A DNA stretch of 64,000 bases from Bradyrhizobium sp. 141 (GTDB taxonomy: Bacteria > Pseudomonadota > Alphaproteobacteria > Rhizobiales > Xanthobacteraceae): contig NZ_JADPKR010000025.1 in NCBI RefSeq assembly GCF_023074055.1, forward strand, positions 1 to 64,000. Reading direction: 5' to 3'. Shown piece after piece: positions 9,589 through 19,747 of this stretch. Below the pieces are notes generated by a model. The model had not been told where the DNA came from. It searched no databases and worked only from the letters and a program-made list of their open reading frames with translations. A program made the position numbers and the translations under genes. Every line of letters begins with the position of its first letter. Within the stretch, counting starts at the first letter, position 1.

Positions 9589-10179
9589 TCACACGTCAAA
9601 GAACACCGTCTCGTTGTCGCCCTGCAGCCGCAGGTCGAGCCGGTATACCGACTTACCCACCTCGCGCACGGCGGTCAGCGTGGCACGCCGCTCAGTGGGC
9701 ACCAGCGCCAGCACGGGATCGGCGGCGTTGCCGGCCTCATCGCTGAAATAGATGCGGGTGTAGAGATGCCGCAGCATGCCGCGGCCGAACACCGCAAGGA
9801 GGATGTGCGGCGCCTGCGGCTTGCCGTCGGGATCCGGCACCGCGCCCGGCTTGATGGTCTCGAACGCGTAATTGCCGTCCTTGTCGGTGCCGCAACGGGC
9901 AAAGCCGCGAAAGCTCGCATTCGGCAAAGCACGCTTGTCCTGCGGGTCGGCAAAGCGGCCTTGTGCGTCGGCCTGCCAGATCTCCAGCATGCAATCCGGA
10001 ACGACAACGCCGTCGCCGTCGAACACGCGGCCTTCGATCCGGATGCGGTCGCCCGTGACATCGGGCGTGAGCGTCGAGCTGGTGAACGCGTCGTTCCAGG
10101 CGTAATCGCCATTCGGCGTCAGGCCGTATTTGAAGAACGGACCGACGGTCTGTGATGGGGTGATCCCGTTGTCCTGCAC
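9589..10179 (-). CDS. pcaG: Protocatechuate 3,4-dioxygenase alpha subunit
   Basis: PcaG pairs with PcaH in the (alpha-beta)n ring-cleaving enzyme that opens protocatechuate to beta-carboxymuconate. The 196-residue product opens QDNGITPSQTVGPFFKYGLTP, the usual alpha-subunit N-terminus. It retains the intradiol beta-sandwich (CMLEIWQADAQGRFADPQ) but lacks the His pair: HILLAVFG replaces the HIHLS of PcaH, as expected for the non-catalytic subunit. It starts with GTG directly after the pcaH stop (TAAGTG), so the two are translationally coupled. Confidence 0.96.
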   Translation of the reverse strand: MQDNGITPSQTVGPFFKYGLTPNGDYAWNDAFTSSTLTPDVTGDRIRIEGRVFDGDGVVVPDCMLEIWQADAQGRFADPQDKRALPNASFRGFARCGTDKDGNYAFETIKPGAVPDPDGKPQAPHILLAVFGRGMLRHLYTRIYFSDEAGNAADPVLALVPTERRATLTAVREVGKSVYRLDLRLQGDNETVFFDV

Positions 10180-10881
10180 TTAATGGTTCTCCATGGGGGT
10201 GGCATTCTTGCCGCGCAGCACGACGTCAAAGCGGTAGCACAACGCCCATTCGGGTTGGGTATTCTCTAAGTCGAACGACGAGACCATCCGCGCCCGCGCC
10301 TTCTCATCCGGCACCGAGTTGAAGATCGGATCGAACGCGAACAGCGGGTCGTTCGGGAAGTACATCTGCGTCACGAGGCGCGTGACGAAGGAATGGCCGA
10401 ACACCGACAGATGGATGTGCGCGGGACGCCAGGCGTTGTGGTGATTGCCCCAAGGATAGGCGCCGGGCTTGATGCTGACAAAGCGGTAGTAGCCGGCGGC
10501 ATCGCTCACCGTGCGGCCTGCCCCCGTAAAATTCGGATCGAGCGGTGCCGGATGCTGGTCGCGGACGTGAACGTAGCGGCCGCAGGAATTGGCCTGCCAG
10601 ATCTCCACCAATGAATTCGGGACGCCGCGACCGTCCTCGTCGCGCACATGGCCGTGCACGATGATGCGCTCGCCGAGCGGCTCGCCACTGTGCTGGCGGG
10701 TGAGATCGCTGTCGCCCTCGCGCACGGTCTCGTGGCCGTAGACCGGGCCGGTCAGCTCCGACAATGTGTGACGCATCGGGATCAAGGGCTTGTTCGGCGC
10801 GCGCTTGATCGAACTCTTGTACTCGGGCGACAGCGGCAGCGGATGCGCCTTGTTGCTGTCAGTGGGATAGATGAACGTCAT
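10180..10881 (-). CDS. pcaH: Protocatechuate 3,4-dioxygenase beta subunit
   Basis: This 233-residue catalytic subunit of protocatechuate 3,4-dioxygenase belongs to the beta-ketoadipate pathway. The non-haem Fe(III) ligands are visible as Tyr in CGRYVHVRDQ, Tyr in KPGAYPWGN, and two His in RPAHIHLSVFG. The N-terminal PLSPEYKSSIKRAPNKPL segment is typical of PcaH. It is followed without a gap by pcaG. A candidate promoter with a small palindrome lies about 55 bp upstream. Confidence 0.97.
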   Translation of the reverse strand: MTFIYPTDSNKAHPLPLSPEYKSSIKRAPNKPLIPMRHTLSELTGPVYGHETVREGDSDLTRQHSGEPLGERIIVHGHVRDEDGRGVPNSLVEIWQANSCGRYVHVRDQHPAPLDPNFTGAGRTVSDAAGYYRFVSIKPGAYPWGNHHNAWRPAHIHLSVFGHSFVTRLVTQMYFPNDPLFAFDPIFNSVPDEKARARMVSSFDLENTQPEWALCYRFDVVLRGKNATPMENH

Positions 10882-10935
10882 TGGCGAACTCCTCCCCGGC
10901 CATTGTGGTCCGGCCGGTCAACGCTTCCGCCAATC

Positions 10936-10949
10936 ATTATAGGATATAA
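10936..10949 (-). promoter_or_regulatory. Candidate pcaHG promoter -10 with TTATA-GGA-TATAA palindrome
   Basis: On the minus strand a TATAAT hexamer (10936-10941) lies about 55 bp before the pcaH start. It sits inside a 13-bp inverted repeat, TTATA/TATAA with a 3-bp centre, at 10937-10949. A regulator could compete with polymerase here. No good -35 and no regulator gene are seen nearby. Confidence 0.45.
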
Positions 10950-10975
10950 CTAATCTGGGGAAGCGGGTTTGAGCT

Positions 10976-11869
10976 CTATTTGATCGGCGGACGCGGCAGC
11001 ACGGCTTCCCCGTCTTCGAGCCGATAGACATGGTCGAGCGAATACCAGGGCGCCGCGACATCGCGCTCGGTCGGATGCGGCGCGTCATGGCGCAGGAACT
11101 TGCCGATCAGCGCCTTCGTCACGCCGAACTGCACGTCGCTATCGATATGCGGATCGGCGGGGTCGTAGACTTGCGAGATCAGCACTTTGAATCCGGGCTT
11201 GAAGACCAGGGCGTGCAGGTGCGCGGGACGATAGGGATGCCGGCTCTGCGCCTCCAGAAGACGGCCGACCACACCATCGGTCGGAATGGGATAGCCGACC
11301 ATCATCACGGAGCGGAACGAGAAGTCTCCGTCCTGGTCGGTCGTAAACTTGCCGCGCAGGTTCATGTCGGCCTGGTCGGGGTCCTGGTTTTCATAGAGAC
11401 CAACCGGGGAGGCGTGCCAGACGTCGACCTCGGCGCCGGCAACGGGACCGCCGTCCTTGTCCACGACGCGGCCGTTGACGAACAGCGGCGCGCCCGGCGT
11501 TTCGGAGCGGACGATCGATCCGCCGTTCTCCACCCGCGGCGAGTTCAACCGCCAGAACGGCCCGAGCAGCGACTGATCGGTTTCCGTATTGCCCTGGTCG
11601 CCATTGTTGAGCAGGCATACCAGCGGGGAGACGCCGAGCGACCCCGCCATCAGCACGACTTCATTATGCGTGTCAGTCGAGAGCTTGCCGAGTTCGGCGA
11701 TGACAGCCGTGGCGTCGCGGAATTCCTTCTCTGTCAGGCGAACGTCGCGGACGAAATCGTGCAAATGCTTGACCAGCGAGACCATGATCTGGCGAAGCCG
11801 CGGATCGGACGTCCGCTCCATCACCGCCAGGGCCGCGGCCGTGACGTCCTGCTCACGCTCGATGATCAT
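10976..11869 (-). CDS. Intradiol ring-cleavage dioxygenase, hydroxyquinol 1,2-dioxygenase type
   Basis: This 297-residue protein starts at the ATG at 11869, where GAGGGAGA gives a good ribosome-binding site. It has the N-terminal helical dimerisation domain of catechol/hydroxyquinol dioxygenases, then a beta-sandwich. The Fe ligands are Tyr in VGLYENQDP, Tyr in VGYPIPTDG, and His pair in RPAHLHALVF. VGYPIPTDG favours hydroxyquinol over catechol as substrate, but this is inference. It is upstream of pcaHG on the same strand, so it may add a second ring-opening activity to the cluster. Confidence 0.85.
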   Translation of the reverse strand: MIIEREQDVTAAALAVMERTSDPRLRQIMVSLVKHLHDFVRDVRLTEKEFRDATAVIAELGKLSTDTHNEVVLMAGSLGVSPLVCLLNNGDQGNTETDQSLLGPFWRLNSPRVENGGSIVRSETPGAPLFVNGRVVDKDGGPVAGAEVDVWHASPVGLYENQDPDQADMNLRGKFTTDQDGDFSFRSVMMVGYPIPTDGVVGRLLEAQSRHPYRPAHLHALVFKPGFKVLISQVYDPADPHIDSDVQFGVTKALIGKFLRHDAPHPTERDVAAPWYSLDHVYRLEDGEAVLPRPPIK

Positions 11870-11926
11870 GCTGACATTCTCCCTCTCATATCGGGGCGCG
11901 AGAGAAACGAGCGAACTCGGACTCTT

Positions 11927-12063
11927 CACCTCGCCCCGCTTGCGGGGAGAGGTCGGATTGCGAAGCAATCCGGGTGAGGGGGTACAGGTCCCACGACCAT
12001 CTCATTTGCGGAGAGAGGCCCCTCACCCCACCCCTATCCCCGTAAGAACGGGGAGAGGGAGAG
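11927..12063. repeat. Dispersed palindromic repeat, CTCCCCGCTTGCGGGGAGAGG family, copy 1
   Basis: The left hairpin is CCCCGCTTGCGGGGA, a middle palindrome is GGATTGCGAAGCAATCC, and the right hairpin is around CCCCGTAAGAACGGGG. Copies of the same architecture are at 19601-19740, 44727-44847 and 61441-61577. It lies between the thiolase and dioxygenase genes and may affect their co-transcription. Confidence 0.8.
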
Positions 12064-12072
12064 GAGAGACCG

Positions 12073-13281
<1,209 letters not shown>

Positions 13282-13497
13282 CGTTGTTCTCCCTGAATGC
13301 CGCGGTTCGGCCAGAATTCTTCAATGACGGCGGAGTTTTAGGAGGGCGCCCGCGGCAGGTCAATTGACTGATACGCGCATGTTCCGAGGGGTCCGCACGC
13401 CGGCCACGCATGCCGCAATGCGGACAACGTGGAAAACCCGCCCCTGCCGGCCAAAGCGGTAGGAGCAGGTGCCGAAATTTTGTAGGTTGCGCCGCCC

Positions 13498-16233
13498 ATG
13501 ACCATGCAACAGCCGATACTCGCTCCGCCTCCCGACGAAGTGCCCGCCGCGCCGGCGGAAGCCATCGCGCGCGTGACGCCGATGATGGAACAGTACCTGG
13601 AGATCAAGGCAGCGCATCAGGGTCTCCTGCTGTTCTACCGGATGGGCGATTTCTACGAATTGTTCTTCGAGGACGCCGAGATCGCCTCCAAGACGCTCGG
13701 CATCGTGCTGACCAAGCGCGGCAAGCATCAGGGCGCCGACATCCCGATGTGCGGCGTGCCGGTCGAGCGCTCCGAGGACTATCTGCATCGCCTGATATCC
13801 GCCGGCCACCGCGTCGCGGTCTGCGAGCAGACCGAGGATCCCGCCGCCGCCAAGGCGCGCGGCAACAAGAGCGTGGTCCGCCGGGGCGTGGTGCGGCTGG
13901 TCACGCCGGGCACGCTGACCGAGGACACGCTGCTCGATGCGCGCGCCAACAATTATCTGCTGGCGATCGCACGCGCCCGCGCCTCCGGTGGCGGCGATCG
14001 CTTCGGCCTTGCCTGGATCGACATCTCGACCGCCGAATTCACGGTCACCGAATGCTCTAGCGGGGAGCTCGCCGCGACGCTGGCGCGCATCAACCCGAAC
14101 GAGGCGATCGTCACCGACGCACTCTACAACGACAGCGAACTCGGACAGACCTTGCGCGAGCTGCCAGCCGTGACGCCGCTGACTCGCGACGTCTTCGACG
14201 GCGCCACCGCCGAGAAACGGCTGTGCGACTACTTTGCCGTCGCGACCATGGACGGGCTCTCCCAGCTTACGCGCTTGGAGGCCACTGCCGCGGCCGCGGC
14301 CGTCACCTATGTCGACCGCACCCAGGTCGGCAAGCATCCGCCGCTGTCACCGCCCGCGCGCGAGGCCTCCGGCGCGACCATGGCGATCGATCCGGCGACG
14401 CGCGCCAACCTCGAACTGACGCGGACGCTCGCAGGCGAACGACGCGGCTCGCTGCTCGACGCCATCGACTGCACCGTGACCTCGGCGGGCTCGCGCTTGC
14501 TGGCGCAGCGGCTGGCGGCGCCGCTGACGGATGCTTCAGCAATCGCACGGCGGCTCGATGCGGTCAGCACCTTCGTAGCCGATTCAGCCGCGCGCGAGGA
14601 CATCCGCAGCATACTGCGCGGCGCGCCCGACATGTCGCGGGCGCTGGCGCGTCTGTCAGTCGGCCGCGGCGGCCCGCGCGATCTCGCGGGGCTGCGCGAC
14701 GGCATCATCGCCGCCGACCAGGTGCTGGCGCGGCTTGGCGAACTCGACCAGCCGCCGCTAGAGATCGCCGCGATCATGGCGGCGCTGCAACGTCCGTCGC
14801 GCGAGCTTGCGGCGGAATTCGCCAGCGCGCTCGACGAGCAGCTGCCGCTGATCAAGCGCGACGGCGGCTTCGTTCGCCAGGGTTACGAACCCGCGCTCGA
14901 CGAAACGCGCAACCTGCGCGACGCTTCGCGCCTGGTGGTGGCCTCGATGCAAGCCCGCTACGCCGATAGCACTGGCGTCAAGGGCCTGAAGATCCGGCAC
15001 AACAACGTGCTCGGCTATTTCGTCGAAGTCACCGCGCAGCACGGCGACAAGCTGATGTCGGCACCGCTGAACGCGACCTTCATCCATCGCCAGACGCTGG
15101 CGGGCCAGGTTCGCTTCACCACCTCGGAGCTCGGCGAGATCGAGGCCAAGATCGCCAATGCCGGCGATCGCGCCCTCGGGCTCGAGCTCGAAATCTTCGA
15201 ACGGCTCAGCGCCAAAGCCATGGCGATCAGCGACGATCTGCGCGCCGCCGCGCACGGCTTTGCGCTGCTCGACGTCGCGACGTCGCTGGCAAAGCTCGCG
15301 GTCGACGACAATTATGTGCGGCCGGACGTGGACGAGTCGCTCGGCTTCGCGATCGAGGCCGGCCGCCATCCCGTGGTGGAGCAGGCCCTGAAGCGCAACG
15401 GCGAGCCGTTCATCGCCAATGCGTGCGATCTATCACCCGCGCCTGCGCAAAAATCCGGCCAGCTCTGGCTGCTCACCGGCCCCAACATGGCCGGTAAATC
15501 GACCTTCCTGCGTCAGAACGCGCTGATTGCGCTGCTGGCCCAGATCGGCAGCTTCGTGCCGGCGACGCGTGCGCGGATCGGCATCATCGACCGCCTGTTC
15601 TCGCGCGTCGGCGCCGCCGACGATCTCGCGCGCGGCCGCTCCACCTTCATGGTGGAGATGGTCGAGACCGCGGCGATCCTGAACCAGGCCGGCGAGCGCT
15701 CGCTCGTGATCCTCGACGAGATCGGCCGCGGCACCGCAACGTTCGACGGCCTCTCGATCGCCTGGGCCGCGATCGAGCATCTGCACGAAAGCAATCGCTG
15801 TCGCACCCTGTTCGCCACGCATTATCACGAGCTGACCGCGCTCTCGGCAAAGCTGCCGCGGATGTTCAATGCCACCGTGCGGGTGAAGGAATGGCAGGGC
15901 AATGTCGTATTCCTGCACGAGGTGCTGCCGGGCTCGGCCGACCGCTCCTACGGCATCCAGGTGGCAAAACTCGCCGGCCTGCCGCCCGCGGTGATCACGC
16001 GCGCGAAATCAGTGCTGTCCAAGCTGGAGGCGCAGGACCGCGGCCAGACCGCGCGAGCGCTGGTGGACGATCTGCCGCTGTTCGCCGTGCCCTCGCGCGC
16101 CGCGGCTGAAGCCGCGCCGCCGAGCGAAGCCGAGCTGTTGATGGACGCTGTGAAGGCGCTGCACCCCGACGAGATGTCCCCGCGCGAGGCGCTGGATGCG
16201 CTCTATGCGTTGAAGGCCAAGCTGCCGAAATAG
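13498..16233 (+). CDS. mutS: DNA mismatch repair protein MutS
   Basis: MutS recognises mismatches and recruits MutL. The 911-residue product carries the mismatch-contact motif [13 protein letters not shown] near the N-terminus, then the connector, lever and clamp domains. The ABC-type ATPase follows, with Walker [14 protein letters not shown] at about residue 660, the Walker B/D region [16 protein letters not shown], and the H-loop [10 protein letters not shown]. The C-terminal helix-turn-helix dimerisation region ends [15 protein letters not shown]. It is complete, divergent from pcaF, and near glnD, a neighbourhood I recall from Bradyrhizobium-type genomes. Confidence 0.98.
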   Translation: MTMQQPILAPPPDEVPAAPAEAIARVTPMMEQYLEIKAAHQGLLLFYRMGDFYELFFEDAEIASKTLGIVLTKRGKHQGADIPMCGVPVERSEDYLHRLISAGHRVAVCEQTEDPAAAKARGNKSVVRRGVVRLVTPGTLTEDTLLDARANNYLLAIARARASGGGDRFGLAWIDISTAEFTVTECSSGELAATLARINPNEAIVTDALYNDSELGQTLRELPAVTPLTRDVFDGATAEKRLCDYFAVATMDGLSQLTRLEATAAAAAVTYVDRTQVGKHPPLSPPAREASGATMAIDPATRANLELTRTLAGERRGSLLDAIDCTVTSAGSRLLAQRLAAPLTDASAIARRLDAVSTFVADSAAREDIRSILRGAPDMSRALARLSVGRGGPRDLAGLRDGIIAADQVLARLGELDQPPLEIAAIMAALQRPSRELAAEFASALDEQLPLIKRDGGFVRQGYEPALDETRNLRDASRLVVASMQARYADSTGVKGLKIRHNNVLGYFVEVTAQHGDKLMSAPLNATFIHRQTLAGQVRFTTSELGEIEAKIANAGDRALGLELEIFERLSAKAMAISDDLRAAAHGFALLDVATSLAKLAVDDNYVRPDVDESLGFAIEAGRHPVVEQALKRNGEPFIANACDLSPAPAQKSGQLWLLTGPNMAGKSTFLRQNALIALLAQIGSFVPATRARIGIIDRLFSRVGAADDLARGRSTFMVEMVETAAILNQAGERSLVILDEIGRGTATFDGLSIAWAAIEHLHESNRCRTLFATHYHELTALSAKLPRMFNATVRVKEWQGNVVFLHEVLPGSADRSYGIQVAKLAGLPPAVITRAKSVLSKLEAQDRGQTARALVDDLPLFAVPSRAAAEAAPPSEAELLMDAVKALHPDEMSPREALDALYALKAKLPK

Positions 16234-16243
16234 TGATGGTGCC

Positions 16244-16341
16244 GTAGGGTGGGCAAAGCGCAGCGTGCCCACCATGCAACGGCGAATTCGCAGAAGGATG
16301 GTGGGCACGGCGCGCGAAGTGCGCGCCTTTGCCCACCCTAC
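16244..16341. repeat. Dispersed palindromic repeat, GTAGGGTGGGCAAAG family, copy 1
   Basis: The element opens GTAGGGTGGGCAAAGCG and ends in the complementary TTTGCCCACCCTAC. The internal arms CGTGCCCACCAT and ATGGTGGGCACG let the whole element fold into one long stem. Copies are at 38875-38963 and 50735-50836. It fills the gap between two convergent genes. Confidence 0.9.
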
Positions 16342-16345
16342 GAAG

Positions 16346-17149
16346 CTACGAAGCCGCCGCCAGCCGCTTCCTTCGCCCGTTCCACCACAGCGTCAGATTC
16401 CACACGATGCAGGTGGCTAGCCCCATGCTGAGGCCGATCGCGGAGCCAAAATTGGCGGCGCCGACGTGCAGCACCGCAATCGCCGTGCCGAATCCGAGCA
16501 GACCCCAGGCGGAGTTGGCAAGCACTGCGGCGGTCGGCGGGCCGCCGATACGCGGATGCAGGATCACCATGATGCTGGAGAACACCACGGGATACAGCGC
16601 GATGATGCCGCTGATGCGGGGACCGACCCAGCCCGAGGTCGAGACCACGATCGCGACGAGGGTCGCGACCAATGCAGCCCGCATCGGCACGTCATACCAG
16701 CGGCGCGTCACCAGCGGCATCTTCACATGGCGATAGCCGGCCAGGAGCGGGATGCAGATGCCGAAGGCGATCAGATTCGCGGCCAGTCCGGCGGTGAGCG
16801 ACCAGTCGAACTGACGGATGATCGAAGCAAGCACGATCCAGATCGCGACCGCGCTTCCACAACTCACCAGAAGATTGTGTCGCTGCGCCAGCACCACGTA
16901 AACGAGGCACATGAAGATCGTCGCCGCGTTGATCGGAAGACTTGCCAGCGAGCCTTGCGCGATGAAGGCGGCGTCGTGATCGAGTGCGAGGAAGACGTAG
17001 GAGGGACCGGCTGATATCGGCAAGGTCGCGACCAGCGCGCCGATCACCGGGCCCGACCGCTCGGTGATAATCGACGCCGTCACGACGAAGGTCGCCGCGA
17101 TCGCCATGCGCAGGAGCAGAAAGAGGATGAAGTGGAGGTCGGGGGACAT
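16346..17149 (-). CDS. Unknown polytopic membrane protein
   Basis: I do not recognise a named function. The 267-residue product starts MSPDLHFILFLLLRM; an ATG four codons upstream lies inside a repeat and is less likely. It has about nine hydrophobic segments, for instance AAFIAQ-flanked helices, LLVSCGSAVAIWIVLASII, and GLAANLIAFGICIPLLAGY. Conserved-looking loops are GALVATLPISAGPSYVFLALDHD and VGPRISGIIALYPVVFSSIMVILHPRIGG, suggesting two related halves. No partner gene is adjacent. It may be a transporter-like protein, but that is a guess. Confidence 0.8.
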   Translation of the reverse strand: MSPDLHFILFLLLRMAIAATFVVTASIITERSGPVIGALVATLPISAGPSYVFLALDHDAAFIAQGSLASLPINAATIFMCLVYVVLAQRHNLLVSCGSAVAIWIVLASIIRQFDWSLTAGLAANLIAFGICIPLLAGYRHVKMPLVTRRWYDVPMRAALVATLVAIVVSTSGWVGPRISGIIALYPVVFSSIMVILHPRIGGPPTAAVLANSAWGLLGFGTAIAVLHVGAANFGSAIGLSMGLATCIVWNLTLWWNGRRKRLAAAS

Positions 17150-17156
17150 TCTATCT

Positions 17157-17302
17157 GTCATTCCGGGGCGCGCGAAGCGCGAGCCCGGAATCCATAACCA
17201 CAGGCATTAGTGGTTTAAGAGCTGGAGCGACGACCGTCCGAATCATGACGGCCTGTGGCTATGGGTCCCGGGCTCGCGCCAAGCGGCGCGCCCCGGGACG
17301 AC
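17157..17302. repeat. Dispersed palindromic repeat, CCGGGGCGCGCGAAGCGCGAGCCCGG family
   Basis: Outer arms are GTCATTCCGGGGCGCGC and GGCGCGCCCCGGGACGAC. Inner arms are GCGAGCCCGGAATCCATAAC and TATGGGTCCCGGGCTCGCG. It is related to the repeats at 6393, 23709 and 50592. It supplies the upstream ATG of the adjacent membrane-protein gene, so that start is doubtful. Confidence 0.8.
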
Positions 17303-17331
17303 ACCGATTGTGGAGTGGGGGCTTTCGCTCC

Positions 17332-17841
17332 TCACATCCGCTGCATCGATACCGACACCTTCGGGCCGTTCTTGATGGTCTGATAGACTACACAATAGCG
17401 CTCGGTCAGCTTGAGCAGGAGATCGAGCTTGTCCTGCGTCGCATCGGTGTCGACCTCGAAGCGCAGACGGATCTCGGCGAAGCCGACCGGGGTCTCCTTA
17501 TCGACACCGAGCGTGCCGCGAAAATCGAGATCGCCCTCGGCATAGACGTTGCCGGTCTTCAAGGGCACCTCGATCGCGGTCGCAACCGATTTCAACGTGA
17601 CACCGGCACAGGCCACCAAGGCTTCGAGGAGCATGTCGCCGGAGCAGAGCTCGAGGCCGGAGCCGCCGGTCGCAGGATGCAGGCCCGCCATTGCAATGGC
17701 GCGGCCGGTCTCGACCTTGCAGGCGATGCCTTCGCCATCGGTGGAGCCCTTGGCCTTCAGCGTGATCAGCGCGGTCTTGGGGTCGGTCTTGTAGCGCTCC
17801 TTAATCGGAGCCTGCATCTGGCGCAGCTCTGCAGCGTCCAT
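17332..17841 (-). CDS. OsmC-family peroxidase-like protein
   Basis: This 169-residue protein starts at the ATG at 17841 with GGGAGAG as ribosome-binding site. It matches the OsmC/Ohr fold: a central helix with the resolving/peroxidatic Cys pair region (ELCSGDMLLEALVACAGVTL and LTERYCVVYQTIKNGP). Such proteins reduce organic hydroperoxides with thiols. It lies 55 bp after the ABC ATPase on the same strand and probably belongs to that operon, linking it to sulfur or oxidative stress metabolism. Confidence 0.88.
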   Translation of the reverse strand: MDAAELRQMQAPIKERYKTDPKTALITLKAKGSTDGEGIACKVETGRAIAMAGLHPATGGSGLELCSGDMLLEALVACAGVTLKSVATAIEVPLKTGNVYAEGDLDFRGTLGVDKETPVGFAEIRLRFEVDTDATQDKLDLLLKLTERYCVVYQTIKNGPKVSVSMQRM

Positions 17842-17896
17842 GTTCGTTCTCTCCCGGAAAAATCGCCCTTCGATGTACCGGCTTGGCGAGAAATTG

Positions 17897-18682
17897 TCAC
17901 CACCACATAGCCTGACCGGGACCCTGGGTTGCGTCACGGTCGGGCACGCTGCGGTCGAGCGAACGGTCGAGTGACGCCAGGACACTTCGCTTGAAATTCT
18001 CGAACAGCGGCGAGTTGCGGTCGCGCGGCCGTCCCAGATTGATCTCGATCTGATCGAACAGCCGCCCCGGTCGCGGTCGCATCACCAGGACGCGGTCGGC
18101 CAGCACCACGGCCTCGTCGACGTCATGCGTGACGAGGATGAGCGTCGGCCGCGTGTCGGCCCAGAGGTCGAGCAGATGATCCTGAAGATCCCTGCGGGTG
18201 AAGGCGTCGAGCGCGGAGAACGGCTCGTCGAGCAAGAGCACCTCCGGCTGCGGCACCAGTGCGCGGGCGATCGCGACGCGCTGCGCCTGCCCGCCGGAGA
18301 GCTCGCGCGGCCAGGCCTGCGCCTTCTCGGCCAGCCCGACCCGCTCGAGCGCACGCGCCACCTTCTCGCGCCGCTCCGCCGCGGGCAGATCGGCAAGGCC
18401 AAAGCCGATATTGTCGGCGACGCTGAGCCAGGGCAAAAGCCTGGGCTCCTGGAAGATGATGCCGATCTTGGCATGGGGCGAACTGATCGCCTCATTGTCG
18501 AGCGTCACGGTGCCTGAGCTGGCGCGATCGAGACCGGCCACGGCGCGAAGCAACGTTGATTTGCCGCAGCCGGAGCCGCCGATAATGGCGACGATCTCGC
18601 CTTGCCTGATCTCGGCGGAGAAGCGCGCCAGCGCCTGCACGCCGTTCGGATAGGTCTTGCTGACCCGGTCGAGCGCCAGCAT
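17897..18682 (-). CDS. ABC importer ATPase, sulfonate/nitrate/taurine (SsuB/TauB) type
   Basis: The 261-residue nucleotide-binding protein starts MLALDRVSKTYPNGVQ. Walker A is GGSGCGKSTLLRAVAGL, the Q-loop is IIFQEPRLLPWLSV, the signature is ELSGGQAQRVAIARALV, Walker B is VLLLDEPFSALDAF, and the H-loop is LVTHDVDEAVV. The Q-loop EPRLLPW is characteristic of the SsuB/TauB group. It starts 5 bp after the permease gene ends. It energises uptake of an aliphatic sulfonate or related anion. Confidence 0.93.
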   Translation of the reverse strand: MLALDRVSKTYPNGVQALARFSAEIRQGEIVAIIGGSGCGKSTLLRAVAGLDRASSGTVTLDNEAISSPHAKIGIIFQEPRLLPWLSVADNIGFGLADLPAAERREKVARALERVGLAEKAQAWPRELSGGQAQRVAIARALVPQPEVLLLDEPFSALDAFTRRDLQDHLLDLWADTRPTLILVTHDVDEAVVLADRVLVMRPRPGRLFDQIEINLGRPRDRNSPLFENFKRSVLASLDRSLDRSVPDRDATQGPGQAMWW

Positions 18683-18687
18683 CGCCT

Positions 18688-19533
18688 TTAGGCTCCCTTT
18701 GCGCGGACGAAGACATCCTGCCATCGCAGGAAGGGCGCGGCGGCGACCTCGATGAGCCAATCGGTGAGCTTGCCGAGGATGGCGAAGATCACGATCGCTG
18801 CCAGGATCTGCGCGGGCTTGCCGAGCTGCTGGCCGTCGAGCAAGAGATAACCGAGGCCTTCGGAGGCGCCGATCAGCTCGGCCGCCACGACGAACATCCA
18901 GCCGAGGCCGAGCCCGACGCGCAAGGACACGACATAGGCCGGCAACACGGCGGGCAACAGGATGCGGCGGATCATCGCCGGGCCGGACAGGCGGAAGGTG
19001 CGACCGACCTCCACGATCTTGCGGTCGACCGAAAGGATCGCGCCCATCACGCCGAGATAGACCGGGAAGAACACGCCGACCGCGATCAGCGCGACCTTCG
19101 AGGTCTCGAAGATGCCGAGCCAGAGGATGAACAGCGGCACCCAGGCAAGCGAGGGGATCGCGCGCAGCGCTTGCACGGTCGGATCGAGCAGCCGGCGGGC
19201 GAGCGACCAATAGCCGGAGATGGCTCCCAGCAGCGTGCCTGCGACCACGCCGAACGCGAAGCCGAGCGCGACGCGCCACAGCGTCGCGGTAATGTGGCGG
19301 ACCAGCTCGCCTGAACGGGCGAGCTCGGCGATGGTGGCAAAGATGCGCGAGGGCGGCGGCACCAGCCGGCCGTTGGACCAGCCGAGCCAGACCACGAGTT
19401 CCCAACCGAGCGCGAGCGTCAGCGGCAGCAATATCCCAAGCAGCGGCCGCGCATAGCGCGACAGCCGCGAAGGCGCGGCGACGTTTTCGGCCGGTTCGGA
19501 GGCTTGTTGCAGAACTGGCGCGTCGGAGATCAT
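18688..19533 (-). CDS. ABC importer permease, SsuC/TauC type
   Basis: This 281-residue inner-membrane protein has about six helices, beginning with LLGILLPLTLALGWELVVWLGW. The EAA cytoplasmic loop, which docks the ATPase, is seen as VGRTFRLSGPAMIRRILLPAVLPAYVVSLRVGLG. It belongs to the BPD family serving sulfonate, nitrate and taurine importers. It is followed almost directly by its ATPase gene and preceded by a repeat that separates it from the binding protein gene. Confidence 0.93.
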   Translation of the reverse strand: MISDAPVLQQASEPAENVAAPSRLSRYARPLLGILLPLTLALGWELVVWLGWSNGRLVPPPSRIFATIAELARSGELVRHITATLWRVALGFAFGVVAGTLLGAISGYWSLARRLLDPTVQALRAIPSLAWVPLFILWLGIFETSKVALIAVGVFFPVYLGVMGAILSVDRKIVEVGRTFRLSGPAMIRRILLPAVLPAYVVSLRVGLGLGWMFVVAAELIGASEGLGYLLLDGQQLGKPAQILAAIVIFAILGKLTDWLIEVAAAPFLRWQDVFVRAKGA

Positions 19534-19600
19534 GGTCCTAGCAAGCGCGTCTGACGAGGGAATGCAACACTCCTATTGCCGCCTCGCCGCCGCTCTCTTC

Positions 19601-19740
19601 CTTCTCCCCTTGTGGGAGAAGGTGGCGCGAAGCGCCGGATGAGGGGTTTTCTCCACTCGCAACACTGATCGTGAGGATAGATACCCCTCACCCGGCTTCG
19701 CGTTCCGCGAAGCCACCCTCCCCCACAAGGGGGGAGGGTT
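19601..19740. repeat. Dispersed palindromic repeat, CTCCCC-TTGTGGGAGAAGG family, copy 2
   Basis: Left hairpin CTCCCCTTGTGGGAGAAGG is followed by a palindromic GGCGCGAAGCGCC segment. The right hairpin is CCCTCCCCCACAAGGGGGGAGGG, preceded by GGCTTCGCGTTCCGCGAAGCC. It interrupts the operon between the binding protein and permease genes. Its right hairpin could lower downstream expression relative to the binding protein. Confidence 0.8.
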
Positions 19741-19747
19741 TAGAACC

